In this document: positions 25,219 to 34,407 of the stretch, piece by piece
Layout: the number at the start of each line of letters is the position of its first letter
Numbering within the stretch: position 1 is the stretch's first letter
NCBI GenBank assembly: GCA_044450465.1
Contig: JBIOJB010000006.1
Span: 1-45,763, forward strand
Length of the DNA: 45,763 nt
DNA from: JBIOJB01 sp044450465
GTDB taxonomy: Bacteria; Chloroflexota; Dormibacteria; Dormibacterales; Dormibacteraceae
Direction: 5' to 3'
Notes under the pieces: model-generated
What the model saw: the letters and a program-made list of their open reading frames with translations, nothing else
What the model was told of the DNA's origin: nothing
Database searches by the model: none
Translations under genes and position numbers: made by a program

Positions 25219-25241
25219 GGCCGGCGGGGGAGGGCCCGGCC
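25219..25241. terminator. hairpin between convergent DUF2277 and Fpg-like genes
   Basis: GGCCGG (25219-25224) pairs with CCGGCC (25236-25241) over an 11-nt purine-rich loop, in the 97-bp gap between two convergent genes. There is no T-run. Confidence 0.4.
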
Positions 25242-25276
25242 TGGAGGAGGGAGGGCCCAGCGCATGGCCTGCTTGC

Positions 25277-26104
25277 CTAGAGCTGGCAGCCCCGGCAGAA
25301 GTTCAGCGGCTCCCGATTCGATCCCAGCTGGCTGATCCGGTGCCCGCAGCGCGGGCAAGTCTTTCCCCCTTTCATGTGAACCGACATGAACGATCGGTCC
25401 TGTTTGGACTCCTGGTAGTCCGGGTTGGCCAGGATCGCCTCGACCGCCCGGGACAGCACCGACGGAATCGATGCGAACAAAACCTCCTCGTCGGCCGGCT
25501 TGAGCGACGCCCGGCGTCGCAGAGGCAGCAGACGTGCGTCGAACAGGATCTCGTCCGAATACGCGTTGCCGATCCCGGCCACGAACTCCTGGTTTCGCAG
25601 CAGGTCTTTGAGCTCATCGCGAAACCTGCGCAGCCGCTTGCGGAACGCCTCCAGACCCATCTCCTCCACGCTGTCCGCTTCTGGTCCCAGCGCCGCCCAG
25701 CCCGGCACCTCGCGCGCGCAGTCCTCCACCCAGTAGATCCGGCCCATGTCGCGAAAATCGAGATACCTGAGCTCCTGCTTACCTTCGGTGCGGACCGTGA
25801 AGACCTCCGTCGCCGGAACAGGTTCCTCCGGTCCAGCCACCTGAAAGCGGCCACCCAGCATCGGATTGATCACGAGCCATCGCGGCGAGCCCCCGCCGCC
25901 CAGCTCGGTGGCGAAAACAAGGTGCTTGCCTCGGCGGGTGAGCGACGTGATGCGCCGGGCCGGCAGCTCGAGGGCGAAATTGTCGACCGGGTATCTGAGC
26001 ATATGGGCCTTTTTCGCGTTGACGGTGGCCCCCGTGATCAACCGCCCTTCGAGCCTCGGGGCGAGGCGGATACGCAGGGCTTCCAGCTCCGGCAGCTCGG
26101 GCAT
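25277..26104 (-). CDS. Fpg/Nei family DNA glycosylase
   Basis: Base-excision repair enzyme that removes oxidised bases and nicks abasic sites. The 275-residue protein starts MPELPELEAL, providing the catalytic proline (Pro2 after Met removal) and Glu3. Lys60 in TRRGKHLVF matches the beta-hairpin lysine, the helix-two-turn-helix is NQEFVAGIGNAYSDEILF (171-188), and a C-terminal zinc finger has Cys250, Cys253, Cys270 and Cys273. INPMLGGRF fits the NPM(L) motif. Assignment between MutM-like 8-oxoguanine and Nei-like pyrimidine specificity is not safe from sequence alone, so I give no symbol. A leaderless-type promoter (TATCTT, 6 nt before ATG) drives it away from clpB. Confidence 0.92.
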   Translation of the reverse strand: MPELPELEALRIRLAPRLEGRLITGATVNAKKAHMLRYPVDNFALELPARRITSLTRRGKHLVFATELGGGGSPRWLVINPMLGGRFQVAGPEEPVPATEVFTVRTEGKQELRYLDFRDMGRIYWVEDCAREVPGWAALGPEADSVEEMGLEAFRKRLRRFRDELKDLLRNQEFVAGIGNAYSDEILFDARLLPLRRRASLKPADEEVLFASIPSVLSRAVEAILANPDYQESKQDRSFMSVHMKGGKTCPRCGHRISQLGSNREPLNFCRGCQL

Positions 26105-26110
26105 GCGGCC

Positions 26111-26116
26111 AAGATA
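26111..26116 (-). promoter_or_regulatory. -10-like element of the Fpg-like gene
   Basis: On the minus strand TATCTT ends 6 nt before the ATG at 26104. It sits back to back with the clpB promoter within 56 bp. Confidence 0.5.
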
Positions 26117-26148
26117 AGGCCACGGGTTTGGTGGCCGGCGGACCCGGG

Positions 26149-26154
26149 TAGCCT
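26149..26154 (+). promoter_or_regulatory. clpB -10-like element, leaderless architecture
   Basis: TAGCCT ends 6 nt before ATG 26161, with no ribosome site. No HrcA CIRCE or HspR HAIR repeat is visible in the 56-bp divergent region, so heat control is not evident from sequence. Confidence 0.5.
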
Positions 26155-26160
26155 CAACTC

Positions 26161-28752
26161 ATGAGATTGGACAAATTCACGGAGAAGGCCCAGGAGGCTC
26201 TCCAGCAGGCTGCCGAGCTCGGCCGCGAGCGCGGCCAGCAGGCGATCGAGCCCGATCATCTCCTGCTTGCTCTGGTCCAGCAGGAAGGCGGCGTCGCCCG
26301 CACTCTGCTGGAGCGTTCCGGCGCCTCGGTTCAGGCCCTCGAGCCGGCCCTCGTGTCGGCTGTCGAAAGCCACCCCCGGGTGAGCGGCGGCGGCCAGCCC
26401 TACCTCAGCCCGACCCTCAACTCGACCCTCGAGCAGGCCGAGCAGGAAGCCGGCCGGCTGAAGGACGAGTACATCTCCACCGAGCACCTGCTGCTTGCGC
26501 TCGCAAACAACCGACTCCTTAAGGACGTGGGCGCGACCCACGAAACCCTGTTGCAGGCTCTGCGTCAGATTCGCGGCAGCCAGCGTGTGACCGACCCAAA
26601 CCCCGAATCCAAATACCAGGCGCTGGACAAGTACGGCCGCGACCTGACCCAGCTCGCCGCCAAGGGCAAGCTCGATCCTGTGATCGGACGCGACGAAGAG
26701 ATCCGCCGCGTGATTCAGGTCCTGTCGCGCCGGACCAAGAACAACCCGGTGCTGATCGGCGAGCCGGGCGTGGGCAAGACGGCGATCGCCGAAGGTCTCG
26801 CGCAGCGCATCGCCCAGGGCGACGTCCCCGAAGGCCTGAAGGGCAAGAGGGTGATCGCCCTCGACCTTGGTGCCCTCGTCGCCGGGACGAAGTTCCGCGG
26901 CGAGTTCGAAGACAGGCTCAAGGCGGTGCTGAAAGAGATCGAGAGCTCGGACGGTCAGGTGATCCTCTTCATCGACGAGCTGCACACGCTCGTGGGCGCC
27001 GGTGCAGCCGAAGGTGCGATCGACGCGGCCAATCTCCTCAAGCCCGCTCTCGCGCGCGGCGAGCTGCGTGCCGTCGGTGCCACGACCCTGGACGAGTATC
27101 GGAAGCACATCGAGAAGGACGCCGCACTCGAACGCAGGTTCCAGCCGGTGCTCGTCGACCAACCCTCGGTTGAAGACACCATCAGCATCCTTCGCGGCCT
27201 GCGCGAGAAGTACGAGGTTCATCACGGAGTCCGCATCAAAGACACCGCCATCGTCGCGGCGGCCGTGCTGTCCAACCGCTATATCACCGACCGCTTCCTG
27301 CCCGACAAGGCCATCGACCTGATCGACGAGGCGGCGGCTCGGCTGCGGACCGAGATCGACTCCATGCCTGCGGAGCTCGACGAGCTGGAGCGGCAGATCC
27401 GCCAGCTTGAGATCGAGCGCCAAGCGCTGCGCAAGGAGCTCGACAAGGCGTCGAAGGAGCGCCTCGCCCTCCTCGAGAAGCAGCTCGCCGACCTCACTGA
27501 GAAACGGACAGGGCTGCGCTCCCGCTGGAACCAGGAGAAGGAGGTGATCGCGCGCATCCGCGCGCTGAAGGCGCAGCTCGAGGAGGCTCGCGGCAACGCC
27601 GAACGGGCCGAGCGGTCCTCCGACTTCGCGAGGGCGGCCGAGCTCCGCTACGGCAAGGTGGTCGAGATCGAAAAGCAGCTCAACGAGGCCAACGCCCGGC
27701 TCGGGCAGCTGCAGGCCGGCCATCCTCTGCTGAAGGAGGAGGTCGGCGAAGAGGACATCGCGGAGATCGTGGGCAAGTGGACGGGCATCCCGGTCTCCAG
27801 GCTCATGGAGGGCGAGGTGGCGAAGCTCATCCAGATGGAGGAGCGGCTGCACGATCGCGTGATTGGGCAGGAAGAGGCCGTGACGGCCGTGGCCAATGCG
27901 GTTCGCCGGTCGCGATCAGGGCTGGCGGATCCCAACCGGCCGGTTGGCTCCTTCATCTTTCTCGGGCCGACGGGAGTTGGCAAGACCGAGCTCGCACGCG
28001 CGCTGGCCGAGTTCATGTTCGACGACGAGCAGGCCCTGATCCGGCTCGACATGTCCGAGTACCAGGAGAAGCACAACGTCGCGCGCATGCTGGGCGCTCC
28101 CCCCGGCTACGTCGGTTACGACGAAGGCGGGCAGCTGACAGAAGCCGTCCGGCGGCGTCCCTACTCGGTGGTGCTGTTCGACGAGATCGAGAAGGCGCAC
28201 CCCGACGCCTTCAACGTGCTGCTCCAGATCCTTGAGGACGGGCGCCTGACCGACGGCCAGGGCCGCACCGTGGACTTCCGCAACACCGTACTGATCATGA
28301 CCTCCAACCTGGCGGGACCGCTGATCCAGGAGATGTCCGGAAAGCCGGCCGACGAGGTCCGCGAGGCCGTCCTTCGAGTGCTCCGCGACCACTTCCGGCC
28401 GGAGTTCCTCAACCGTGTGGACGAGATCATCGTGTTCAAGTCGCTCACCGAGGAACAGCTCGGGGCCATCGTGAACATCCAGCTGGAGCGGTTGGAGCAG
28501 CGCCTGATCGAGCGCAAGATCTCGCTGCTGGTAACGGATGCCGCCCGGGCGCGGCTGGTGCAGCGCGGCTGGGACCCCGTTTATGGGGCGCGGCCTCTGA
28601 AGCGGGCGATCCAGCGACTGGTGCAGGACCCGCTGGCGATGCTTCTGCTCGAGGGCAAGTTCGCCGAGGGCGACACCCTCGAGGTTGGTGCCGGCAAGGG
28701 CGAGATCACCTTCACCAAGGCGAAGGCGGCCGCTAGCGCAGCCGCGAGCTGA
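26161..28752 (+). CDS. clpB: ATP-dependent chaperone ClpB
   Basis: Hexameric AAA+ disaggregase that, with DnaK, rescues aggregated proteins. At 863 residues it is full length. Order: N-terminal Clp_N repeats (1-145), AAA1 with Walker A GEPGVGKT at about residue 200 and Walker B VILFIDELHT, a long coiled-coil middle domain (about 400-525, rich in Glu/Lys/Leu), AAA2 with GPTGVGKT at about residue 602 and VVLFDEIEKAHPD, and the C-terminal D2-small domain. The middle domain distinguishes it from ClpA and ClpC. It ends 9 bp before the convergent hydrolase gene; a weak AGCTGA/TCAGCT hairpin (28747-28767) lies across the two stops. Confidence 0.98.
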   Translation: MRLDKFTEKAQEALQQAAELGRERGQQAIEPDHLLLALVQQEGGVARTLLERSGASVQALEPALVSAVESHPRVSGGGQPYLSPTLNSTLEQAEQEAGRLKDEYISTEHLLLALANNRLLKDVGATHETLLQALRQIRGSQRVTDPNPESKYQALDKYGRDLTQLAAKGKLDPVIGRDEEIRRVIQVLSRRTKNNPVLIGEPGVGKTAIAEGLAQRIAQGDVPEGLKGKRVIALDLGALVAGTKFRGEFEDRLKAVLKEIESSDGQVILFIDELHTLVGAGAAEGAIDAANLLKPALARGELRAVGATTLDEYRKHIEKDAALERRFQPVLVDQPSVEDTISILRGLREKYEVHHGVRIKDTAIVAAAVLSNRYITDRFLPDKAIDLIDEAAARLRTEIDSMPAELDELERQIRQLEIERQALRKELDKASKERLALLEKQLADLTEKRTGLRSRWNQEKEVIARIRALKAQLEEARGNAERAERSSDFARAAELRYGKVVEIEKQLNEANARLGQLQAGHPLLKEEVGEEDIAEIVGKWTGIPVSRLMEGEVAKLIQMEERLHDRVIGQEEAVTAVANAVRRSRSGLADPNRPVGSFIFLGPTGVGKTELARALAEFMFDDEQALIRLDMSEYQEKHNVARMLGAPPGYVGYDEGGQLTEAVRRRPYSVVLFDEIEKAHPDAFNVLLQILEDGRLTDGQGRTVDFRNTVLIMTSNLAGPLIQEMSGKPADEVREAVLRVLRDHFRPEFLNRVDEIIVFKSLTEEQLGAIVNIQLERLEQRLIERKISLLVTDAARARLVQRGWDPVYGARPLKRAIQRLVQDPLAMLLLEGKFAEGDTLEVGAGKGEITFTKAKAAASAAAS

Positions 28753-28761
28753 GAATCCGGG

Positions 28762-30258
28762 TCAGCTGGCGCACCCCGTGCCGTCCGCCGGCAACGTGAG
28801 GTCGATCAGGTAGGCCTCTTCGATCGCTTTCGCGCAGTCGCTCTTGTCATATGACACGTGGCCGTTGCCGTTGCGGGTCAAAAGGATCGAGCCGGCGAGC
28901 TGGCTGTGCACCGCCTTAGCCCACGCGTAGGGGGTGGCGGGGTCGCCCGTGCCGCCCACCAGCAGGATCGGTGGCGCACCGTCGGCGGTAAGGGGACCGG
29001 AGCTACCGGTGGCCTTGACCGGCCAGTAGGCGCAAATGAGGTTCGAGTACTGGAACGCGGGACCGAAGAACGGTGAGGTGCGGGCGTATGACGGACCCAG
29101 CGCGTCGTAGGTCGCGATGTCGGTCGGCACTGGGCGATCCAGGCAGTTGACGGCGAGGTTGGCGTCGGTCTCGTTGGAGTACGTGCCGTCTGAATTTCGG
29201 CCGAGGTAGAGGTCCGAGAGGCGAAGCAGGAGCGTGCCATCGCCACCGTCGGCCTGCGTCAGGGCGGTGTCGAGATAGGTCCAGCTACTCTGGTCGTACA
29301 GGGGAAGCAGGACACCGATCACGGCGAGTCCTCGCGTCAGCTGTCGATTGCCCACGCGCAGCGGTTGCGTGTCGAGGTGGTTCATGAGGTTCGTCAGCTT
29401 CGTGCCGGGGTCGCCGCTCTGGGCGTAGGTGCAGGGCGGCGAGGCCGACTTGCGCGCCCGGCAGTCCGTCAGGAAAGCCTGCAGGTTCGCTTCGAACCCG
29501 CCCAGCTGCGCGAACAGCAGGTCGTTGGCCGAAAGGGTCGGGTCGATGACGCCATCAAGGACGAGGGCGCGGACCTTGTTGGGGAAGAGATGTGCGTACG
29601 TCTCGCCGAGGAACGTCCCGTAGGAAAAGCCGAGATACGTCAGTTTCTCGTCGCCGAGCGCGGCACGGATGACGTCCATGTCCCTTGCCGCGCTGACTGT
29701 GTCGAGGAAGGGCAGCACGCGCGCGCTCTTCTGCCCGCAGCCGGTGGCGAAGGCTTTGTCCGCGTCGATCGCGGCCTGCTTCTCCTGCGGGTCATCGAGC
29801 ACAGGGTCGAGGGCGTTGTAGGAATCCTCCTGCGCCCCGTCGGCGCAGCGCACCGGGGCGCTCTGCCCGATTCCGCGGGGGTCGAAGCCGATGAGGTCGA
29901 GGCGCCGGTTCAGGTTGGTCATCACCGGTGCCTCGCTACGGAGGAAATCGATGCCCGACGCGCCAGGACCGCCAGGATTCGTCAACACCGAACCGATGCG
30001 GTCCGCCTGGTCGGTGGCCGGCTTGCGGATGAGCGCGATGCTGATGTCGCCGGCGCTCACATTGCTGTAGTCGAGCGGTACCGGCACGAAGCCGCACTGG
30101 AATCCCCCTCCGCAATCGGACCAGGTGATCTTGCCTGGCGCCACCTGGCCCGGCGAGCCGGATGGGGAGGGGCTGGGGTTGACCGCCGTCGAGCTGCGCT
30201 GACAGGCCGTCAGGAACAGAGTGACGATCAGCAGGACCTTGGCGACTCGGCTCGTCAC
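28762..30258 (-). CDS. alpha/beta hydrolase lipoprotein, TAP-like (peptidase S33 type)
   Basis: A 498-residue exported lipoprotein with lipobox LTAC (Cys19). The fold is alpha/beta hydrolase: oxyanion-hole motif NPGGPGASG at about 94-102, DPRGIGQSAPV at 126-136, nucleophile Ser212 in GFSYGTFLG, and near the C-terminus a TAP-like domain with GGTGDPATPYAWA (likely catalytic Asp) and NGNGHVSY (likely His). These are typical of secreted tripeptidyl/prolyl aminopeptidases of the S33 family. Substrate specificity is uncertain. The GTG start at 30258 lies 7 nt after TAGACT (leaderless pattern). It is convergent with clpB. Confidence 0.88.
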   Translation of the reverse strand: MTSRVAKVLLIVTLFLTACQRSSTAVNPSPSPSGSPGQVAPGKITWSDCGGGFQCGFVPVPLDYSNVSAGDISIALIRKPATDQADRIGSVLTNPGGPGASGIDFLRSEAPVMTNLNRRLDLIGFDPRGIGQSAPVRCADGAQEDSYNALDPVLDDPQEKQAAIDADKAFATGCGQKSARVLPFLDTVSAARDMDVIRAALGDEKLTYLGFSYGTFLGETYAHLFPNKVRALVLDGVIDPTLSANDLLFAQLGGFEANLQAFLTDCRARKSASPPCTYAQSGDPGTKLTNLMNHLDTQPLRVGNRQLTRGLAVIGVLLPLYDQSSWTYLDTALTQADGGDGTLLLRLSDLYLGRNSDGTYSNETDANLAVNCLDRPVPTDIATYDALGPSYARTSPFFGPAFQYSNLICAYWPVKATGSSGPLTADGAPPILLVGGTGDPATPYAWAKAVHSQLAGSILLTRNGNGHVSYDKSDCAKAIEEAYLIDLTLPADGTGCAS

Positions 30259-30265
30259 TCCCCCG

Positions 30266-30271
30266 AGTCTA
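30266..30271 (-). promoter_or_regulatory. -10-like element of the TAP-like hydrolase gene
   Basis: On the minus strand TAGACT ends 7 nt before the GTG start at 30258. The identical hexamer and similar spacing occur at the 21.9-kb small membrane gene. Confidence 0.5.
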
Positions 30272-30334
30272 GCGGCCGCGCCCGAAACTCGACCCCTCCG
30301 AGCTTCTATGGATTCGATTGGTGCGTGCCGAAGC

Positions 30335-31366
30335 CTAGGCCGGGCTGGTCTCGCAGTTCCAGTTCAGAGAAGCCACGAAAGCCCCATTGCTCCAGGTCAG
30401 CGCGCCCGTGAACTTTCCCTTGAGGTTGTACTTGCGTGACCCGTCGACCGTCATCGTGTCGGCGCAGGGTCCGCTGACATTGACAATGCCGGCCTGATTG
30501 GAGACCAACACCGTCATCGTGGCAGTGGGGTCGCTGGTCATCGACACTGTGTACGAGCTGTAAGTGACATCGCCGTATCCGGGGAGGGTGATCGAATAGA
30601 TGTAGCCGGCCTGCCCGGGCGAGTTGTACGTGTGCGAGTAGCAGAGGTACATGGTGGGGTCGCAGTTGCTGAATCCCGCCTTGACCCCGGCCACCACCGC
30701 CGCTGATGCGGCGGCGCTCAACTGTTCAGCGAACGTCGCCGAGGCGTCGCCTGCACTCCCATCGACCAGCTGCGTGGAGCTGTCGTAGAGGAAGTTCCCT
30801 CCCATCGTGACTTGATGAAACCCCTGGATCGCCTGGATGGGCGCGCTCGCCGGCGAGCCTACCGGGAGGGTGTCCAGCAGCAGCGGACCAGGTTGGAGTG
30901 GGAGATTGAGTGTGATCGTGACGTAGGGGATGTCCACTCGCCACGAGTGGTAGACGAAGTAATGAACTCGGGTCCGGTCCTTGCGCACCGTGTACGTGGA
31001 GGTGCGCTGGGTACCGTGCCAGATCATGGAGACCGTGACGATCCGGGTCGCGTCGTCGATCACCCTGGCTGATCGGATCTGGACGCTCTTGAGGTCCTGG
31101 TTCGCCTTGACCGCCGTCATGGCCACGAGGGCTTTCTCACCGAACATGCCGGCGGACGAGCTGTCGCCGTGGAGAAAGGTCGCGTTCGACGCCATCCCCT
31201 TCGCGTCGCCACGCGCCTCCGCCGCGAAATAGTCGGTGAGAGCCCTCTCGGGGCTGTAGGCCTGTGACAGCGCGTCGCTGACCAGAAAGACGGACGTGCC
31301 GAGCGAGGCCAGGAAGACTGCCAGCACCACGGCGACGATCAGCAACCGGTTGCGATCACTCTTCAT
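30335..31366 (-). CDS. membrane-anchored extracytoplasmic protein, unknown
   Basis: I start it at ATG 31366, with a GAGG ribosome site about 10 nt upstream, giving 343 residues. The N-terminus is a signal anchor (LLIVAVVLAVFLASLGTSVFLV). Residues about 35-150 look like an NTF2-like or DUF4878-type domain (ERALTDYFAAEARGDAKGM… then IVTVSMIWHGTQRTSTYTV). The C-terminal half is beta-rich with paired cysteines (SNCDPTMYLCYS) and a terminal NWNCETSPA. No catalytic motif is recognised. It is divergent from a membrane protein gene, with 282 bp between starts, which contains a TAGAAT hexamer but no other gene. Confidence 0.7.
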   Translation of the reverse strand: MKSDRNRLLIVAVVLAVFLASLGTSVFLVSDALSQAYSPERALTDYFAAEARGDAKGMASNATFLHGDSSSAGMFGEKALVAMTAVKANQDLKSVQIRSARVIDDATRIVTVSMIWHGTQRTSTYTVRKDRTRVHYFVYHSWRVDIPYVTITLNLPLQPGPLLLDTLPVGSPASAPIQAIQGFHQVTMGGNFLYDSSTQLVDGSAGDASATFAEQLSAAASAAVVAGVKAGFSNCDPTMYLCYSHTYNSPGQAGYIYSITLPGYGDVTYSSYTVSMTSDPTATMTVLVSNQAGIVNVSGPCADTMTVDGSRKYNLKGKFTGALTWSNGAFVASLNWNCETSPA

Positions 31367-31598
31367 ACAAGCAACCTCGGGGGCAGGGTGACGCAAGCGA
31401 CGCGAGAGCGGCCGTGGTCACTGCCTACCTCACCGCACCCGGTCGACGACCCGACCGCCGTTGGACCGGTTGTTTCCACGCCTCTCCGGCCCGCACGATA
31501 CTCGCAAACAGAATCGGGGCGCAGAGGCGGCGGGGTTCAGGCCTGCGGCTCAAGCTGTTGCCCTGGCGGCGCTCCCGGTCTCCTGGAGGCCCGTCGGA

Positions 31599-31604
31599 TA
31601 GAAT
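31599..31604 (+). promoter_or_regulatory. -10-like element for the 180-residue membrane protein gene
   Basis: TAGAAT lies 44 nt before GTG 31649; the leader contains AAGGGGAGG 6 nt before the start, so this transcript is not leaderless. Confidence 0.4.
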
Positions 31605-31648
31605 CGCCGCGATCGGCGGGCGGGTTCGGGGTCAAGGGGAGGTGGCCG

Positions 31649-32191
31649 GTGCCTGACAACAAGCGTCTTTCGACCATGCTTCCGAGCTGGTGGTTTCCCA
31701 GCTCTCTCGTGGGAATGTTCCCTGATGGACGCCCGCTGGCCGGAGCTGGGCTGGCGCTCGGCATTGCCCTCTATGTCGTGGCTGACATCCTGAACAGCCT
31801 GTCCAGTCTGGGGTTGGTCTCGTTCAAAGAATTCCTTCTGATCCTTACAAGCCACCGGCTGCTCGGCGCCGCACCATTTCTGGTGCTTGCGGTGCTGCTG
31901 ACGGGCTCGCGATCCCAGCCTCCGACCACACGTCAGCAGAGCGCAGATGACGGGACCCTCGTGGCGGTGGTGGTGATCGCCGCCGTCCTCGAGGTCTTTG
32001 CGGTCATCGGATTCCTGGCGCAGCTCGCCGACTGGACGGGCGGATTCCTTCCGACCGTATACGAGTTCCTCATCCGAATCGCAGCCATCGTGTCGACGGG
32101 CACGACCGCGGTCTGGGCTCTCGGCCGCCTCAACGCGTCACGCGTCGAATCTCAACCGCCAACCCCTGCCGCGGACGCCGCGGGCGCCTGA
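31649..32191 (+). CDS. integral membrane protein, about four transmembrane segments
   Basis: GTG 31649 is chosen because AAGGGGAGG (31635-31643) stands at the right distance; the upstream open frame is compositionally noisy. The protein has 180 residues with hydrophobic stretches at about 32-55 (AGAGLALGIALYVVADIL), 65-92, 100-122 (VAVVVIAAVLEVFAVIGFL) and 135-158. No conserved motif is recognised. It is 16 bp upstream of a larger membrane protein gene on the same strand, so a two-gene membrane module is likely. Confidence 0.65.
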   Translation: MPDNKRLSTMLPSWWFPSSLVGMFPDGRPLAGAGLALGIALYVVADILNSLSSLGLVSFKEFLLILTSHRLLGAAPFLVLAVLLTGSRSQPPTTRQQSADDGTLVAVVVIAAVLEVFAVIGFLAQLADWTGGFLPTVYEFLIRIAAIVSTGTTAVWALGRLNASRVESQPPTPAADAAGA

Positions 32192-32207
32192 TCGGCCCGG
32201 CCCTGAA

Positions 32208-33866
32208 ATGTGGCGCCGAAGGTGGCGTGCGGGCTTGCTGTTGCCGCTCGCGTTGTGGATCGGTCGCCTGGAAGCGGTCGCGGCGAGCCCCAATCTGGTC
32301 GACGCAGTGCTTAAGGGTCCGTGGAATCTCGAGGTCACGATCGCGTCGTACTCCGCCCCGCAGCAGCCCGGCGCGAGGCCCGTCGGTCACAAGGCGACCG
32401 ATCAGATCTGGTTCGATTCGACCTGTCCCGCACCTGGTTCGTGCAGCGTCCTCATCTGGGGACCAACCGGCCCCGATCCTTCTCAGGCTGCGTATTACAC
32501 GTACACCAGCAACGCGAGTGGATTCGAGGGAACCGTCGGGCCGAATCCGCTCGTTCAGTCCGGTCAGAGCTACTCCGGCTCGATCCCGATCGGCGGTTTC
32601 GGCGGTTTCAAGTGCCCGCCGCCACAGGGCGCCCTCCGCCCGGCGCAGAGCCTGACGCTTATGGTCACCGACGCCAAGCAGAACGGGACGGCCTGGCTGG
32701 CGACCACCGTGACGGGCACCGAAACGCTAAACGCGGGTTGGGGATGCAGCGGCGGTCAGTCGACGGGTTGGATCACGCAGACCCTTTCGATCGTGGGTCA
32801 CCCGGTCGGGTATGTCGCGCCCGCGGGCACCGGTGCACCGTCCGAGCTCAGAGTTTCGAGCCTGGCCACGGCTCTCAACGACCCGCGGGATGCGTTTCGG
32901 AACCCGGCCCTGGTGGCGGTGAACCTTGTAGTGACCGCACTTGTCATCCTCTTCGTCACGTTCCCGTCCGCGCTCTTCAACCACACCATGAGCGAGCACT
33001 ACGCGGAGGTCACCGGCACCTTCAAGCGCCTCGAGGCGGCGGTTGGGCTCAAGCGCGGGCCGGAACTCGCAGGTGGCGTTTTGGCCGGCAGGCGGCGGGA
33101 TGCGGCGGTGTTCGTCGCCGTCTTGGCGTTCGGGAGCCTGATCAACGGGCTGCTCGATCCGCGGTTCGGTTTCAACAGCACATCTGCGGTCAGCTATGCC
33201 GCCACAGTGCTCACGCTGATCTTCGGTGTCCTGGTCTCAGGCCTGGTCCACTTCACCTACCGCCGCGCGCGTAAAGAGAAGACGGACTGGTACCTGCACG
33301 CGCTGCCGCTCGGCCTGGTGGTCGCCGCCGCCTGCGTCCTGGTATCGCGTCTCACGGACTTCCAGCCAGGTTATTTCTACGGTCTCGTTTGCGGGATCGC
33401 TTTCGCGACTCACCTCGCCACGCGAGAGGAGGGTCACACGGCGGCGGCCGGAGCGCTGGTCACCATGGCGCTCGCGGTGGCGGCGTGGCTCGTGTGGTCA
33501 GTCGTCAAGGCGCACACGGGCAGCGGCGCCGCTTGGCCGGTGGTGCTGATCGACGACTTTCTCGCTTCCGTGTTCGTGGGCGGCATGATCGGCAACGTCG
33601 TCGCTCTCCTGCCCCTGCGATCGCTGCAGGGCGGAACTCTGATTGCATGGCACCGCGGCGTGTGGGCGGCCGTGTTCGCCATCGCGGTGTTTGGACTGGT
33701 CCAGATCCTGCTGCACCCTGAACAGGGGGCGGTGCATCCGAGTCAGGCGCCGCTTGTGACCGCGATCATCCTGTTCGTCGGCTTCGGCGGTTCTTCGCTG
33801 GCCTTCAACCGATACTTCACTTGGCCCGGGCGGCCGACCCGGCGATTCCAGGAGGCGGACGCATGA
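32208..33866 (+). CDS. polytopic membrane protein, FGLLP-motif type
   Basis: Starting at ATG 32208 the protein has 552 residues. A signal-like N-terminus (AGLLLPLALWIGRLEAVAA) precedes an extracytoplasmic domain of about 210 residues with paired cysteines. At least eight transmembrane segments follow, from ALVAVNLVVTALVILFVTF onwards. Near residue 465 the segment NVVALLPLRSLQGG, followed by WAAVFAIAVFGLVQILLHP, resembles membrane proteins annotated by a 'FGLLP motif', here in variant form; this match is from memory. Function unknown. It is probably coexpressed with the upstream 180-residue membrane protein. A 23-codon frame overlapping the stop (ATGA, 33863) is probably not a gene. Confidence 0.7.
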   Translation: MWRRRWRAGLLLPLALWIGRLEAVAASPNLVDAVLKGPWNLEVTIASYSAPQQPGARPVGHKATDQIWFDSTCPAPGSCSVLIWGPTGPDPSQAAYYTYTSNASGFEGTVGPNPLVQSGQSYSGSIPIGGFGGFKCPPPQGALRPAQSLTLMVTDAKQNGTAWLATTVTGTETLNAGWGCSGGQSTGWITQTLSIVGHPVGYVAPAGTGAPSELRVSSLATALNDPRDAFRNPALVAVNLVVTALVILFVTFPSALFNHTMSEHYAEVTGTFKRLEAAVGLKRGPELAGGVLAGRRRDAAVFVAVLAFGSLINGLLDPRFGFNSTSAVSYAATVLTLIFGVLVSGLVHFTYRRARKEKTDWYLHALPLGLVVAAACVLVSRLTDFQPGYFYGLVCGIAFATHLATREEGHTAAAGALVTMALAVAAWLVWSVVKAHTGSGAAWPVVLIDDFLASVFVGGMIGNVVALLPLRSLQGGTLIAWHRGVWAAVFAIAVFGLVQILLHPEQGAVHPSQAPLVTAIILFVGFGGSSLAFNRYFTWPGRPTRRFQEADA

Positions 33867-34026
33867 GCCCAGAGCGGGTGGATGGCGGCGGGTTTCGCGT
33901 CCTGAAAATGACGACCCTGGCATCAGCGCCCTGACGAGCGGCGCAAATGCCGTCCCGACATCGATGAATCGGCACGGTCGGGTTCGAACGCGAACCCGAC
34001 CGCTTCCGAACCTAAGTACCGACCCG

Positions 34027-34407
34027 TCAGGCTGGGGTTATTCGCCCCGACGTGGTGCGGCCTTCCACCGCATGCCGGAGGGTCGCGAAGGCCCACAGCA
34101 TGGGGACCACCACCATCAGGATGTACAGGTACTGCACCGACCCCGTGATCAGTCCGCCCACGATTGCGATCGCCATCGCTACTACGGCAATCAGAACCAT
34201 GATCAGGCCGAAGGGATCAGTGAAGTAGGACCTCTCACGCGGCGCGCCCAAGAGATGCGCGCCGAAGCCGACAACGACGAGGGCGACGATGCCCTCACGC
34301 ACACCTCCAAGGAGCGGCCAGTTCCACCCCTGCGTCACGGACAGCGCCAGCGTCAAACCAACGACCACGACGGCAGTCGACACAGCGTCCTTCCAATCGA
34401 GTCTCAT
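34027..34407 (-). CDS. 126-residue membrane protein, four transmembrane segments
   Basis: ATG 34407 is preceded by GGAGG at suitable spacing. Four hydrophobic segments are visible: AVSTAVVVVGLTLALSVT, EGIVALVVVGFGAHLL, GLIMVLIAVVAMAIAIVGGLI and YLYILMVVVPMLWAFA. The arrangement resembles small SPW- or DUF-type four-helix membrane proteins, but I cannot name a family. The 160-bp gap to the previous gene holds nothing recognisable. Confidence 0.68.
   Translation of the reverse strand: MRLDWKDAVSTAVVVVGLTLALSVTQGWNWPLLGGVREGIVALVVVGFGAHLLGAPRERSYFTDPFGLIMVLIAVVAMAIAIVGGLITGSVQYLYILMVVVPMLWAFATLRHAVEGRTTSGRITPA

Noticed and set aside
33863..33934. 23-codon frame overlapping the FGLLP-type gene stop by ATGA
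   Set aside because: Too short, no hydrophobic or conserved feature, and no ribosome site of its own.
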